A stretch of DNA of 64,000 nucleotides from Tachypleus tridentatus (Eukaryota > Arthropoda > Merostomata > Xiphosura > Limulidae). Shown here piece by piece: positions 33,661 through 44,310 of this stretch. The stretch spans positions 43,000,035 to 43,064,034 of the forward strand of contig NC_134831.1 in NCBI RefSeq assembly GCF_004210375.1, in the 5' to 3' direction. The position numbers and the translations under genes are program-made. The notes beneath the pieces are model-generated. The model saw only the letters and a program-made list of their open reading frames with translations. It did no database searches and was not told the origin of the DNA. Positions within the stretch are counted from its first letter, which is position 1; the number at the start of each line of letters is the position of its first letter.

Positions 33661-36138
33661 CACTGGTTTACAAAAAAATATTTTTTGTCTGAGGCAAGAA
33701 TGTGAATAGGTGTTTTTTATTAATTTTGGTGTGCTGAATTCAAATTTATAAACAGTTTTGCTCTATCACGTCTAGTTTTCTGGCTTTTAAATAGTCTCAT
33801 TTTAGTATATACAGAGTATTTACGTGCTTATTTCAACAGTTGTAGCAGCTTATTACATATAAAACAGGATAGATAAAGAACATTGACGGAATAAATATAC
33901 TTGGATGACACAATGTACACAATTCATAGTACCGCAGACAGTTAGAAGTGTGTTTTCTTAGATGATCTGGTGTATTTTGCCTCCGGGATGACACGCAAGA
34001 GCATCCAGCAGAAGTCTCCCATCATGCTGGGGTTCCACTTGCCTTGGCAGTTGCTCTCCATCTTCGTAATGTCTTGATGGAATTTTTCTCCGTGCTCATC
34101 ACTCACTGCTCCAAGGTTTGGAGGGAAGAAGTTGAGGTGGGAATGGAGAAAATGAATTTTGAGTGACATTCGGCATCCCATATCCTCATAAGTCTTTAGC
34201 AACTTCTCAATACAGGCTTGGTAATTTGATACGCGTGTGTTACCAAGGAATCCACTACAGACTGACTTAAATGTTTCCCAAGCTCTCAGTTCCTTTAAGG
34301 TAAGAAGCTCCTCAAAATTAGTATCCTTCAGCACTTCTCGGATTTGAGGTCCGACAAAGATGCCCTCTTTGAGCTTAGTAGCACTGAGATCTGGGAACAC
34401 AGTAGACAAGTGTTGGAAGGCAGCACCATTTTTGTCAATGGCCTTCACGAAATTCTTCATCAAACCAAGCTTGATGTGAAGAGGAGAAAGAAGCACCTTC
34501 TTCATGTCAACCAGAGGATTCTCCTTGACGCTGTGTTTGCCAGGAACGAAAATGCTTCTAGACCCCCAGTCTTTCTGCTTGTAATGCTGGGATACAGCTC
34601 GACTATCCCAGAGACAGAGAAAGCAACAGTACTTTGTGAAGCCCGCTTGCATACCCATAAGAAGACCAATGACTTTGAGGTCCCCACACAGACTTTACTG
34701 GTACTGGTTGTACCTAACAGCTTCTAAAAGAAGCTCCATATTGTCATAGAACTCCTTTATATGGACAGAGTGTGTAGTGGGAATGCTGGGATATTTATTC
34801 CCGCTGTGCAGAAGCACAGTCTTGAGACTTCGCTTGGAAGAGTCAATGAAAAGACGCCAGTCTGAAGGATTATGTGGCAAACCAAGGAAAGTGAACAAGC
34901 CAGGTACATTTGTGCAGTAGCACAACTTGTTTTCCATGTCGAAAAATGAAACAAGGTCTTTGTTCCGATTCCTGAAACTGGTGATCCTTACATCTTCCTG
35001 GACTAGGTTCCACTGTTTAAGCCGAGAAGCCAAGAGCTCTGACTGCTGTTTTGACAGATACAAATCACGAGCAAGGTCATTCAGGTCTTCTTGCGTGATC
35101 CAGTGTGGCTCGTTGCCACTTGTAACTGAATAAGAAGAGTCAATATCTTTGGAAGAGATTGACCTGGCAGAATCTTTCCTTGGAGGCATTTCTTCATCTG
35201 ATGAGGAAAGAAGATCCTTATTTACTGGAGGTGTTGGGACAGGAAGATCATCTGAATGGGGAACGGTTCTCATAGCAGATGGAAGGTTGGGATATTTGAT
35301 CTTTTTTCTAGAAGATGCATTGAAACCAGTTATATTTGTTAGACAAAAATAACAATCATCTGCATGGCTTCGTGGCTCTCTCCAAACCATCGGGACTGCA
35401 AAGTTGAAAGCCGCTTTCTTGCCATTAATCCAAGCAGTTAGTCCATTGTCGCAGGGTTTACAACAGATGTGTGGAGCCCAAGATTTGTCCTGATCACCAA
35501 TTTTACAGTCAAAATAATGAAAGTAGGCAGTTCTGAGGAGGGAAGTGATGGTTCGACGCTGTGCAACTGTTGTGAAGTCCCCACACACGTGGCAGAAAGA
35601 ATTGGCCTTGTTGAGGCATCCTCGGTGTTTTGACGAGCTTGAAGCCATTGGAGAATCTGAAAAAAAACAAAGTAAAATTAAATCATATGTAAGGCAATAA
35701 TAATTATGTGCGTCGTTGGAAATTGTAATAAAAATATATACCCAAAAGATTGTGTAACACAATTGTCGAGGGACACCAACCTCCTGCGCTGACTGCCAGT
35801 GCACTACTTACTGTTGATTGAGACGTGTTGGCTACGCTTAACTGCCAAAATCCGTCTTGATATATAGCTATATATATATATATATATATAATGTAATGCT
35901 ATCACTTACATTTATTGCATAATAACTAAAAAAGAAGACATAAGTCACACAATATTAGAAATTAACCCTGAATGCATATACGCCTTTATGTACAGTATGT
36001 GTACAAAATGTACAATATGCATATCTAAAAAACTAGAGGTGATGAGTAAAAACGGATTTCAAATCTGAATTTAGCACCCCAAAATTAAGGTTAAAACAAC
36101 TATTTTTGTGCTTGCCTCAATTTCTTTGTAAACCAGTG
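33661..36138 (-). mobile_element. DNA transposon with CACTG termini and TTA target duplication
   Basis: The ends are imperfect inverted repeats of about 85-95 bp: CACTGGTTTACAAA at both outer ends, then shared inner blocks GAGGCAAG and TTAATTTTGG. The element is flanked by TTA on each side (33658-33660, 36139-36141). Block B (near 13950) has a single TTA at the empty site, so the boundaries are exact. The CACT ends and 3-bp duplication fit the CACTA/Mirage/Chapaev group of cut-and-paste elements; this classification is an inference. A (TA)n run lies at 35868-35890, before the ORF. Confidence 0.85.
33942..35648 (-). pseudogene. Transposase-like ORF of the 2.5-kb element, one in-frame stop
   Basis: Runs from an ATG at 35648 (MASSSSKHRG) to the TGA/TAA end at 33942, 569 codons, with one TAA at about codon 317 in the sequence NQYQ-stop-SLCGDLKVIG. 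No other break. Cysteine pairs suggest metal binding: FCHVCGDF, HICCKPC, CYFC and later YCCFLCLWDSRA. The C-terminal part has a compact conserved-looking block, HFLHSHLNFFPPNLGAVSDE followed by HGEKFHQDI and WNPSMMGDFCW. I recall similar unnamed proteins being abundant in invertebrate genomes, and since this one is enclosed by terminal repeats it is most simply the element's transposase. I cannot point to a proven DDE triad. One stop in an otherwise open frame implies a young insertion. Confidence 0.75.
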
Positions 36139-37282
36139 TTATTTATCAAGACATTCTGCTTAAAATACTAACACATAAATATGAATCCCAAACTATCAAT
36201 CGATTTATCGTGTTATACCTGTTTCAGGCCATTGATAAGTTCACAAAATAACCCATTTTTTTAAATGCTTTTCTAGTTGTTGTTACAGGTTTAGCAATAT
36301 CTACTTGTTTTAACAGAGATGTTAATTTTAGTTAAATGTGTATTTAGAAATGTATGTAACTTACACTGTTAAATAAATATTGTGAAATTTTCAACTAATT
36401 CCCAAAATATGTAGAAGATTTTCGAGTACAAGAGTTAACAATATATATTCTACGAAAGTACTAGAGTTTTTATCTTAACTGAAATTTCTAGAACAACTTC
36501 CATGAGCTTATAAAAGATAACCAACGCAACACAGAGTGACAATATTATATCGTTGGTTTGCAACAGTTAGCATACTACAAACTTCGGAAGCTTTAACTTA
36601 GTAAAACTTATTAGGATAGCTGCACTTGGAAAAACAAGTGTATAAAAACGTCTCTTTCTAGTTTTCTCTTCAGGGTAAAATTCTCATGAGACTGCTAATC
36701 ATAAGCTGTCTCAACCTTTTTAGGACTGCATCGTTCACGTCACTTTCGCCAATCGAATTCAGATTCCAAATCTGTCATATACCTGTGACATTCAATTCCC
36801 ATAATAAGGGCTTTTTATTTGAAATGAACAATTTTATATATCACAAGATACCTTTGATAGGAACAGGATGCCTTTAGATTTTGGGATTTCCTATTTAAAA
36901 GTACTGAGACCATTATATGGCATTTAAGAAACAGTAAATTTAAATCTGAACTATATGACACTGAACAATAAAGTCTAGGATGCAATGCATATGATAAGAG
37001 GCTTCTGGTACATGGCAAAGGGCCTGTTCAAGTGGTTGATAGGCTTCTCCTTGGAAGTGGCTGTCTTCTTCTTGGGTATGAAAGGCTTCTCCTAGGAGTG
37101 GGACATGCTTCGCCATGGAAGTTGCATGCTAGTTGGTAGTTTGGCTTTTCTATTTAACTGTTAAGTTAAAATTAAATATAAATTACATGAATATAAAGCG
37201 AATGCATATACCCAAATTATTTAATTACAGTTAGAAAAAACAAAACACTTCTAACAAAACACTTTCTCCGTCTTCTTGGCGG

Positions 37283-37510
37283 ACCAGCATGGCTAGTTGG
37301 TTAGGGCAGTCGACGTGTAATCTGATGGTCGTAGGTTCGAATCGCTGTCACACCAAACATGATCGACATTTAAGCTGTAGACCATTATAGTATAAAGGTC
37401 AATCCCACTATAAGTTGGTAGAAGATTAGCCTCAAAGTTGGGGGTAGGTGGTGGTAACAAGCTGCCTTTCCTCTACCGTTACACGAATAACGTCAATGTA
37501 GCATTTTTGT
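37283..37510 (+). repeat. Old SINE (family 1-like) in block C
   Basis: Head CATGGCTAGTTGGTTAGGGC with B box GGTTCGAATCGCTGTC, and body GTAGGTGGTGGTAACAAGCT. Same insertion as 16331-16565. Confidence 0.7.
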
Positions 37511-38189
37511 TAACTTAAAGATGACCTAAGAAGGTCAAAACGTCATTCTGTACCTGATTTTAATACCTATACCAGCCGTCTTCAGGATACATTTTTACTT
37601 CAAGAGGGTTTCTCGTCATCATGAATAAATACATTTTTAATAACTATATCAACTGTCACTACCTTATATTCGTTTCAAATGGATTTCTTGATATGATAAA
37701 CCACCATTGTTGCAAATCTTTCTTATTATTCATAATACTAACTGAAATTTAATATGGTGATGCATTTTAATCATCATTTATCTATGCTCAGTATCAGTTC
37801 TATATTTGCCTGATTTTAAATAATAAAACATTATTTGCACAACAAACACATACAGGGACTGGTCCAGTTAATTTTCTTCAGGGTTTTGAATTTAACAAAA
37901 TATTATGTTTGGTTGATATCATAAAACAAAATACATACACCCGTGTAAAACAGGTCTCAATACACTAGTTTATACTAATTCAGAAGTAGTTAGTACAAAA
38001 ATGTCAAATTTAAACACGAGCATGTTCCTTATAACATTTATTATATTTGCATAACGTACATTGTTGTTAGTTAGGTCCATTAAATGAGCTCCCTCGTACA
38101 TTCCTTCTGATTGTAAACCAAGTTTTATGTCAAAAACGAACCCAAAAAAAGGCTTTTTTAGTTTTCCTTAGGCTGATGAGAACTGTCTC

Positions 38190-40320
38190 ATAAATACCAA
38201 TTTGATTTTAAGTATTTTAGACGATGAAACGTGAAAACACAATCTTCAAGGGATATTATCGATGCAACATAAAGCAATGGATGAATCCCACGAATATCAG
38301 TTATCTGCCCTTTCATTTAAACAGGGCACACAGAAACCCACAACACTTAAGATTCTGAAATTATTTGTTGTTTAATTAAAGGTCGACAAAATATGAGAAA
38401 AAAAAAACCTCGGTTTTATGATATTAAAATTAGTAAATAAAATATTTTCTTGCCTTAATTTCCTCATTTAAAACAAAACGATTTTTGATTATTTGGAATT
38501 TCGCTCTCAGCTATACGAGGGTTATCTGTGCTAGCCGTCCCAAATTTAACAGGTTAAGACAAGAGAGAAGACAGCTTGTCATTACCGCCGACTGCAATTT
38601 CATGCGCTACTCTTTTACGAGCAAATAGTGGAATTGATCGTAACTATATAACTTCCTCACCGCTGAAAGGGTGAGCATGCTTGGTGTGACAGTTATAAGA
38701 GCCCTCGAGTGGACCACCCTAATCACCTGACCATACCAAGCCTGCAAGATTAAGTTAAATTTTTTGATAAAGCAAAATAAAATTAACTGTAAAAATAAAA
38801 ACCAAATCTAGGGATTCGTTCTTATACAAATTACACGTACTTTCTTATGACAAGTGTGTACATTTTACACAAAACAATAACAAGTGTGTACGTTTTCACA
38901 TTTGTATGCTTAATATTAAATTAATGTAGAAATAAGACTATAAAATCTAACGATATAAAATATATATAACATAAGTTGGTATAAAAATCTTACAAATAAA
39001 TTTGAAGATTAGCTAGTTATATTTTCCAGGATATAAAACACAATAAATATTCAATTTTTCGAAACAAAACTTTGATAAGTAACCTGCGTAGAAACTTCTT
39101 CTTTAATAATGTATTCACTTAGAATGGCTCACCGGCATTTTGTTCGTAATATTTTCAGTTTATAGGCCATCATTATTTATCTCGATAGAAAAATACTTTT
39201 TATAATTAAATAAATGGTATTACTTCGAGTTTAACCCTTACCATATCACAATGAGGTGATCCGCTGATTTTCTTTTTATCGTAGTTATTCAGAGAGTCCC
39301 TATTTTATCTGTCTCTAATTTTAAAGTTATAGACTGCATGGAAGTCAACCACTGAATACCATTCACTACGAAGGCTTGGACTGCTCTTTACCAACGAGTA
39401 GTGTGATTAACCGTCACCATATAATGAAGACACATTTGAAAAAGCGACAATATTTGATGAGAGGTTTCGCTCCCGTGACTTGCAGATCGTAAGTCGATCT
39501 CTCTTTTTCCAAACTATGTCAGGCCATCAAAAGAAAATATCTCAGATAACATTTTTTATGTTAAACGCGATAAGAAGAGAAAATATTAGTTATTGTATTG
39601 TAGAATCATGAAAAGAATATTTCCTCCACATAGCGATACCCAAGAGATGTTGACAACGTTTTAGAATAGAAACGGAAAATGTCCTTCCATTTGTTTTATT
39701 TTTAATAATATAAATCATTAGTGGAATACTCTGCTTAGACACATAATATTTCATCAGCGGTTAAAAGGTTAAAATGAAGATTTATATTAAACCCTTAACT
39801 TTTTTGGCTTTCTAATACAAATAATTGGTTTTCGCCAAAAATTTAAGATGCAAAAATTTTATGGTATTATTTACTATGCCAATTAAATTAATTTTTTCAA
39901 TCATTTCTACAAGGAGATTAGATGTTGACAAACACAGGTTAGAAGTCATTATTATAAAATATTAAGCAAAAAGTATTACCAACCCTCTAATAATTCAGAA
40001 CATGAGTATCGAGAAAAACAGATTCAATTTTTTATCCCAATTTATTAAAACTAATTATCAAGTTAATCTTAAAAAACTGCAAGGAAAATTTTGATTTTTT
40101 CTTAATAGCCAAAACTTTTGCTAAGGACGTCGGATAGAAGGATTTAAATCTGTACCTGATGGTACCTTAAATAATGTAATCATGGTTGGTGATAAATGAA
40201 TTATTTGTGAAACGAACTCTTTTACTGGTTTTTTTACTCGATTATGAAACCATGTTCCGACGATTTCAGATATAAGTTAGGGAAAGATATAACGTTTTAA
40301 ACTTCTATTTCAGGTCTAAA
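38190..40320. repeat. Segmental duplication block D, second copy
   Basis: Collinear with 17740-19900, including the reverse SINE at 38497-38745, and extending past it at the 3' end. No open gene: the counterpart of the 81-codon ORF is frameshifted here. Confidence 0.7.
38497..38745 (-). repeat. SINE (family 1), reverse, in block D second copy
   Basis: GAATTTCGCTCTCAGCTATA, CTAGCCGTCCCAAATTTAAC and a head ending CCATACCAAGCC; paralogue of 18236-18510. Confidence 0.65.
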
Positions 40321-40399
40321 AATATCATACATATAAAGAATCTTAAGGCCAATGAACATAAAAATATGCGTTTTGAGTTGTTAAAAATCTTAACATCAA

Positions 40400-41300
40400 A
40401 ATTCCAAGACGGAAAAAGTGTCAAATAGGAATCCACCGAAAAATCACCCATACTGGACTACACATTCCTTGGGACTCAGGACATGAGTCGAATTAGGGAC
40501 GAATTAGGCAAAATAACACAATACTTCATCAACATCAATAAGTTCTCTTCACAAACCGTAGAAAACATTATACGCTCAAACCTAGATAAAAAGTAAAATC
40601 AACTAAGAAAAGTAAATATGCCTCACGAATTAAAAAAATCACGAAACCATATACTGCTGCATAGCATATATCCCCGACATCAGCAGAGAAATAGACAACA
40701 TTTGGCAGAAACTAATAATAAAGTATGACATTCCATTTAATACCAGATTTATTCAAAAATCAGGCACAAAACTAAGGACAACATTATGAAACACCTGCAC
40801 TTACAAACACCACACAAACATTATTTATAAAATACAATGTGATAACTGCCACGACTTCTATATTGGAGAAACAAGTAGAAAAATTGAAACAAAATTCAAA
40901 GAACACAAAAATCACCTTCACACATTTTCGAACACAACAAACCAAATAGACAAAACATAACCATAAAAAACACCCAAATACTAAATAAAGAAACAAACGC
41001 AAAATTAAAGAAGCCTTCCTTTTACAACAACTCAAGCCCAAAATGAATCAGTACAAAGGAACACCTTTATACTTATATTAAGTAATATAATGAAACATCT
41101 AAGCATGCCCTCTACATTCCTACACCCAATTACATAACACGCTTCAAATACATGGTCAGCTGTTGGTCAGTTTCTTTTTCTTTCTTTGTGAAGTTGACGA
41201 TGACCGAAGAAGGTCGAAACATTGTTTGTTCCTCTACATGGAGCTTTCTCTACCCATACCAGCCGTTTCTATATATATATTTTTTCTCTACAAGTGGGTT
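40400..41300 (+). pseudogene. Penelope-like retroelement: reverse-transcriptase end and GIY-YIG endonuclease, decayed
   Basis: Translated with frameshifts and stops it reads: a linker with YIPDISREIDNIWQ and KYDIPFNTRFIQKSGTKLR, then the endonuclease core NIIYKIQCDNCHDFYIGETS followed by RKIETKFKEHKN, and the terminal NQYKGTPLYLY. The order (RT thumb, then a GIY-YIG domain with C-x2-C ahead of YIGET) is that of Penelope-like elements. The RT palm is not visible. The region after 41090, with GGTCAGCTGTTGGTCAGTTT and a small hairpin at 41194-41219, is the element's 3' end, shared with the bare 3' ends at 23705-23960 and 60105-60400. Confidence 0.75.
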
Positions 41301-42140
41301 TTTTCGTCTTCACGGAATGTGAATTATTGTTTTGTTCATGATAGAAAAGTAATTTTCCAACAAGATCAAAACATTTACAAATTCTTACATAATTCCTGTC
41401 TTGTGTGTGTACATAACTGTAAAACAATAAAAAATAGCACACTTATATTAGTGCTTGAAACCATCTGTTCTAAAACACAAGGTTTTACCTTGTTATACTT
41501 ATGCATGTATATTTATTGAGTTGTGCGCATGCACACAAATAGAACAGTTGTCATACAAGAATAAAAATAATTTGATAAAAGCTATTTCCCTGTTTTTGAA
41601 ATGATAACCTTTCTCAGTTTACATGTATCATATCTTCAGTGACGGTTAAAATAACTGTTACTTTTTGTCCAAAATATATCTTTTAAAAAGGAAGAAACAA
41701 TACTGGACTCTGTAAGTAACTATTTTTGTTATATTTATAGCGGTAGTAAAAAGTAATTCAGAACAGTTACAGTATAAACATTACAAATTTTATTCTTTAA
41801 TCTCGTTTCATAGTGACTTTTAGTTTACTAATTTCACGAAGCGAAAAATATTTACTCTTTACAATGACTTGATATATTCCAGATTTAATTTTGTTAGATA
41901 CCATTTTCCGATTTTCAGTATCACATATGCTTGTTTTCTTTTTATTGAAAACATTTTATTCACTAAATAGGTACACGTACTAAAATAAGCGAGTGTATCA
42001 TGTATTGCACGTTTGTTATTATTCGATATTATGTTAGAATCACGCAATCTTTGTTCGATCTAAACTGTATTCTAACAAAATTATGTGAAGCAAATAAGAT
42101 AAACTATACACAACTTATCTGAACAAAAATATTCTCAAAT
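41100..42140. repeat. Block E fragment without its MFS gene
   Basis: Aligns with 23770-24735 and 60165-61210 and stops abruptly where those two continue into the family 2 SINE fragment and MFS promoter. A family 1 SINE follows at 42164. See the finding on the missing fourth MFS copy. Confidence 0.65.
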
Positions 42141-42163
42141 TCTACTTAATGTGTTACGCTCCA

Positions 42164-42443
42164 TGGCACGGCGTGCTCAAGCTTGTTGAGACGTGCGACT
42201 CGTAGTCTGAAGGTCGCTAGTTCGTATCCCGGTCGCGCCAAACATGATCGCCCTTTCAGCCGGGTGGGCGTTATAATGTAACGGTCACTCCCACTATTCG
42301 TTGGAAAAAGAGTAGTGCAAGAGTTGGCGGTGGGTTATGATGACTAGCTGTCTTCCCTCTGGTCTTACACTGCTAAATTAGGGACGGCAAGCACAGATAG
42401 CTCTCGAGTAGCTTTGTGCGAAATTCCAAAACAAACAAACAAA
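42164..42443 (+). mobile_element. SINE (family 1), near full length
   Basis: Head GGCACGGCGTGCTCAAGCTT, anticodon-like CTCGTAGTC, B box AGTTCGTATCCC, full body and an (AAAC)n tail. It marks the join between the end of block E and a partial third copy of block D. Confidence 0.8.
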
Positions 42444-42444
42444 T

Positions 42445-43140
42445 CGAACTCCAGTTCTACCAAATTATGTCATGTCCATCAAAAAGAAAATATCTTACGT
42501 AATATTTTTATGGTAAACCCCATGGAAGAGTTATACTGCACTCAGAAACTTAATACTTCAACAGCGGTTAGAAGGTTAAAATGGGGATTTATCTTAAACG
42601 TTTAATTATTTTGACTTTTCACTAAAATTAATAGGTTTACGCCAAAAATTTAAGTTTCAAATCTTTCTATCGTATTATCTACTACGTCAAACAAATTAAC
42701 TTTGTGAATCATTTCTACTAGGAGATTATTTGCTGATAAAGAGAGGTTAGAAGTCATTCTTATAAAATATTAAGCAAAACGTATTACCAACCCTCTAATT
42801 TTCCATAACATGAGTATCGAGGAGAACAGATTCAACCTTTGCATCCCACTTTATTAAAACTAATCATCAATTTAATCTTAAAAAAACTGCAAGGAAAATA
42901 TTATTTTTTTTCTTAATACCCAAAACTTTTGCTAAGGAGGTCGGATGGAAGGATTTTAGCCTGCAACTGATGGTGCGTTTAATAGTGTAACCATGGTTGT
43001 TGATAAATGAAGTATGTCTGAAATAAACTCTTCTCTTGGTTTTTACTTGATTGTGTGACCACGTTCCGACGGTTTTAGCTATCAGTTTTTTATATCATAA
43101 AAAGATATAACGTTTTACACGCAAATTTCAGATCTATGGA
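42445..43140. repeat. Segmental duplication block D, partial third copy
   Basis: Aligns with 39510-40320 and 19270-19880: TATGTCATGTCCATCAAAAA, TGAGTATCGAGGA and CTAAGGAGGTCGGATGGAAG are shared in order. No gene. Confidence 0.65.
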
Positions 43141-43170
43141 GTCGAAAAATACTATATATATATATATATA

Positions 43171-44310
43171 CATATGGCCATTTGATTAGGTAGACTTATC
43201 TACTACCAGTGCAGGAAATATCCCTCGGAATTTTGGTCCATGTTGATGTGATAACATCACGCAGTTCCTGCAGATTTGGCGGCCACACATTTATGCTGCG
43301 AACCTCCCGTTCTTCCTCATCCCAAAAGTACTATATTGGACTGAGATATGGTGATTGGCCATGCCATTGGGGTACACTTAAGTTACTGTCATGTTCGTGG
43401 AATCAGCATGAAATGATGCGTGTTTTATGATATTGTGCATTATCCTGCTGGAAGTAGCCTTTGGAAAATAGGTAGAAAATAACCATAATGGGATGCACAT
43501 TTTCAGCAAGAATATTCAAATAAACTTTGGCATTCACATTATTCTTAAATGGTATTAAGTGGCCTAATGTGTGCCAATAAAACGTATCCCACACTATTAC
43601 ACCGACACCATTGACGTTTACCGTTGACACAATGCAGAATGATTCCATGGATTCATGCTGTTTCCGCCAAATTACTACCCTATCAAATGCATTCCGCAGC
43701 AAAAATTGAGATTCGTCAGACCATGAGACCTTTTTCCAATCTTCAATCGTCCTGTTTTGGTGATCCCGTGCCCACTGTAGCCTCATCTTCCTGTTGTTAG
43801 CTGACATGAATGGAACCCTGCATGGTGTTCTGCTGCTGTAGGCCATCCGCTTCAAGGTTTGATGTTTTGTGCGTCAGAGTTGCCCTTCTGCATACCACTG
43901 TTCTAAAGAGTGGTCATTAGAGTGTTTGTAGCCTTCTTATCAGTTTGAACAAGATTGGCAATTCTCCTCTGACTTTTTTCTTTAACAAGCTGGTTTCATT
44001 TGTATAATTGTATCTTAGATAATGTTTTTTTCGCCATTATCTATAAATTCTAGAGACTGTAATGCATAACAATTCCAGGCGATCAGCAATGTGGGAGATG
44101 CTGGAACAATCACGTCTGGCATCAACAATCATTCCACAAGCAAAGTCGCTTAAATCACACACGTTACCCATTGTAATGTTTGATCGAACAACAACTTAAC
44201 GTCTTAACTCTTGACCATGTCTTTATCTATTGAGTTACAGGCACGCGATTCTCTGTTTGCCTATTTGCCTCAAAGACCAGGTGTACCTAATAAATTGACC
44301 ACTCAGTGTA
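43171..44310 (-). mobile_element. Tc1-like element, decayed
   Basis: Right end CACTGAGTGGTCAATTTATT (read on the minus strand) with TTAGGTACACC, and left end TGGCCATTTGATTAGGTAGA, are inverted matches of a widespread Tc1-type terminus. A (TA)n microsatellite (43153-43170) abuts the left end, probably the TA target. Confidence 0.8.
43205..44171 (-). pseudogene. Tc1-like transposase pseudogene
   Basis: Starts at an ATG (44171) with MGNVCDLSDFACGMIVDARR and an HTH region ISHIADRLELLCITVSRIYR, broken by stops. It is open across the catalytic core: KMRLQWARDHQNRTIEDWKK, WSDESQF (first aspartate), VIVWDTFYWHTLGHLIP and YFQQDNAQYH (second aspartate). After a frameshift the third-residue region reads SPYLSPI-stop-YFWDE, so the expected acidic residue is lost to the stop. 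The C-terminal VWPPNLQELRDVI is still recognisable. Not functional. Confidence 0.85.

Larger units (their letters stand above)
33485..38120. repeat. Segmental duplication block C
   Basis: Third copy of the block present twice downstream of MFS copy 1. It is interrupted by a 2478-bp DNA transposon at 33661-36138. The rest (36139-38120) aligns with blocks A and B, including the ORF at 36686-36877 (paralogue of 10205-10516) and the old SINE at 37283-37510. Confidence 0.75.

Noticed and set aside
34344..35352. Plus-strand ORFs of 67-127 codons
   Set aside because: Antisense shadows of the transposon ORF at 33942-35648.
35868..35890. (TA)n tract as a regulatory element
   Set aside because: Simple microsatellite inside the transposon; nothing indicates function.
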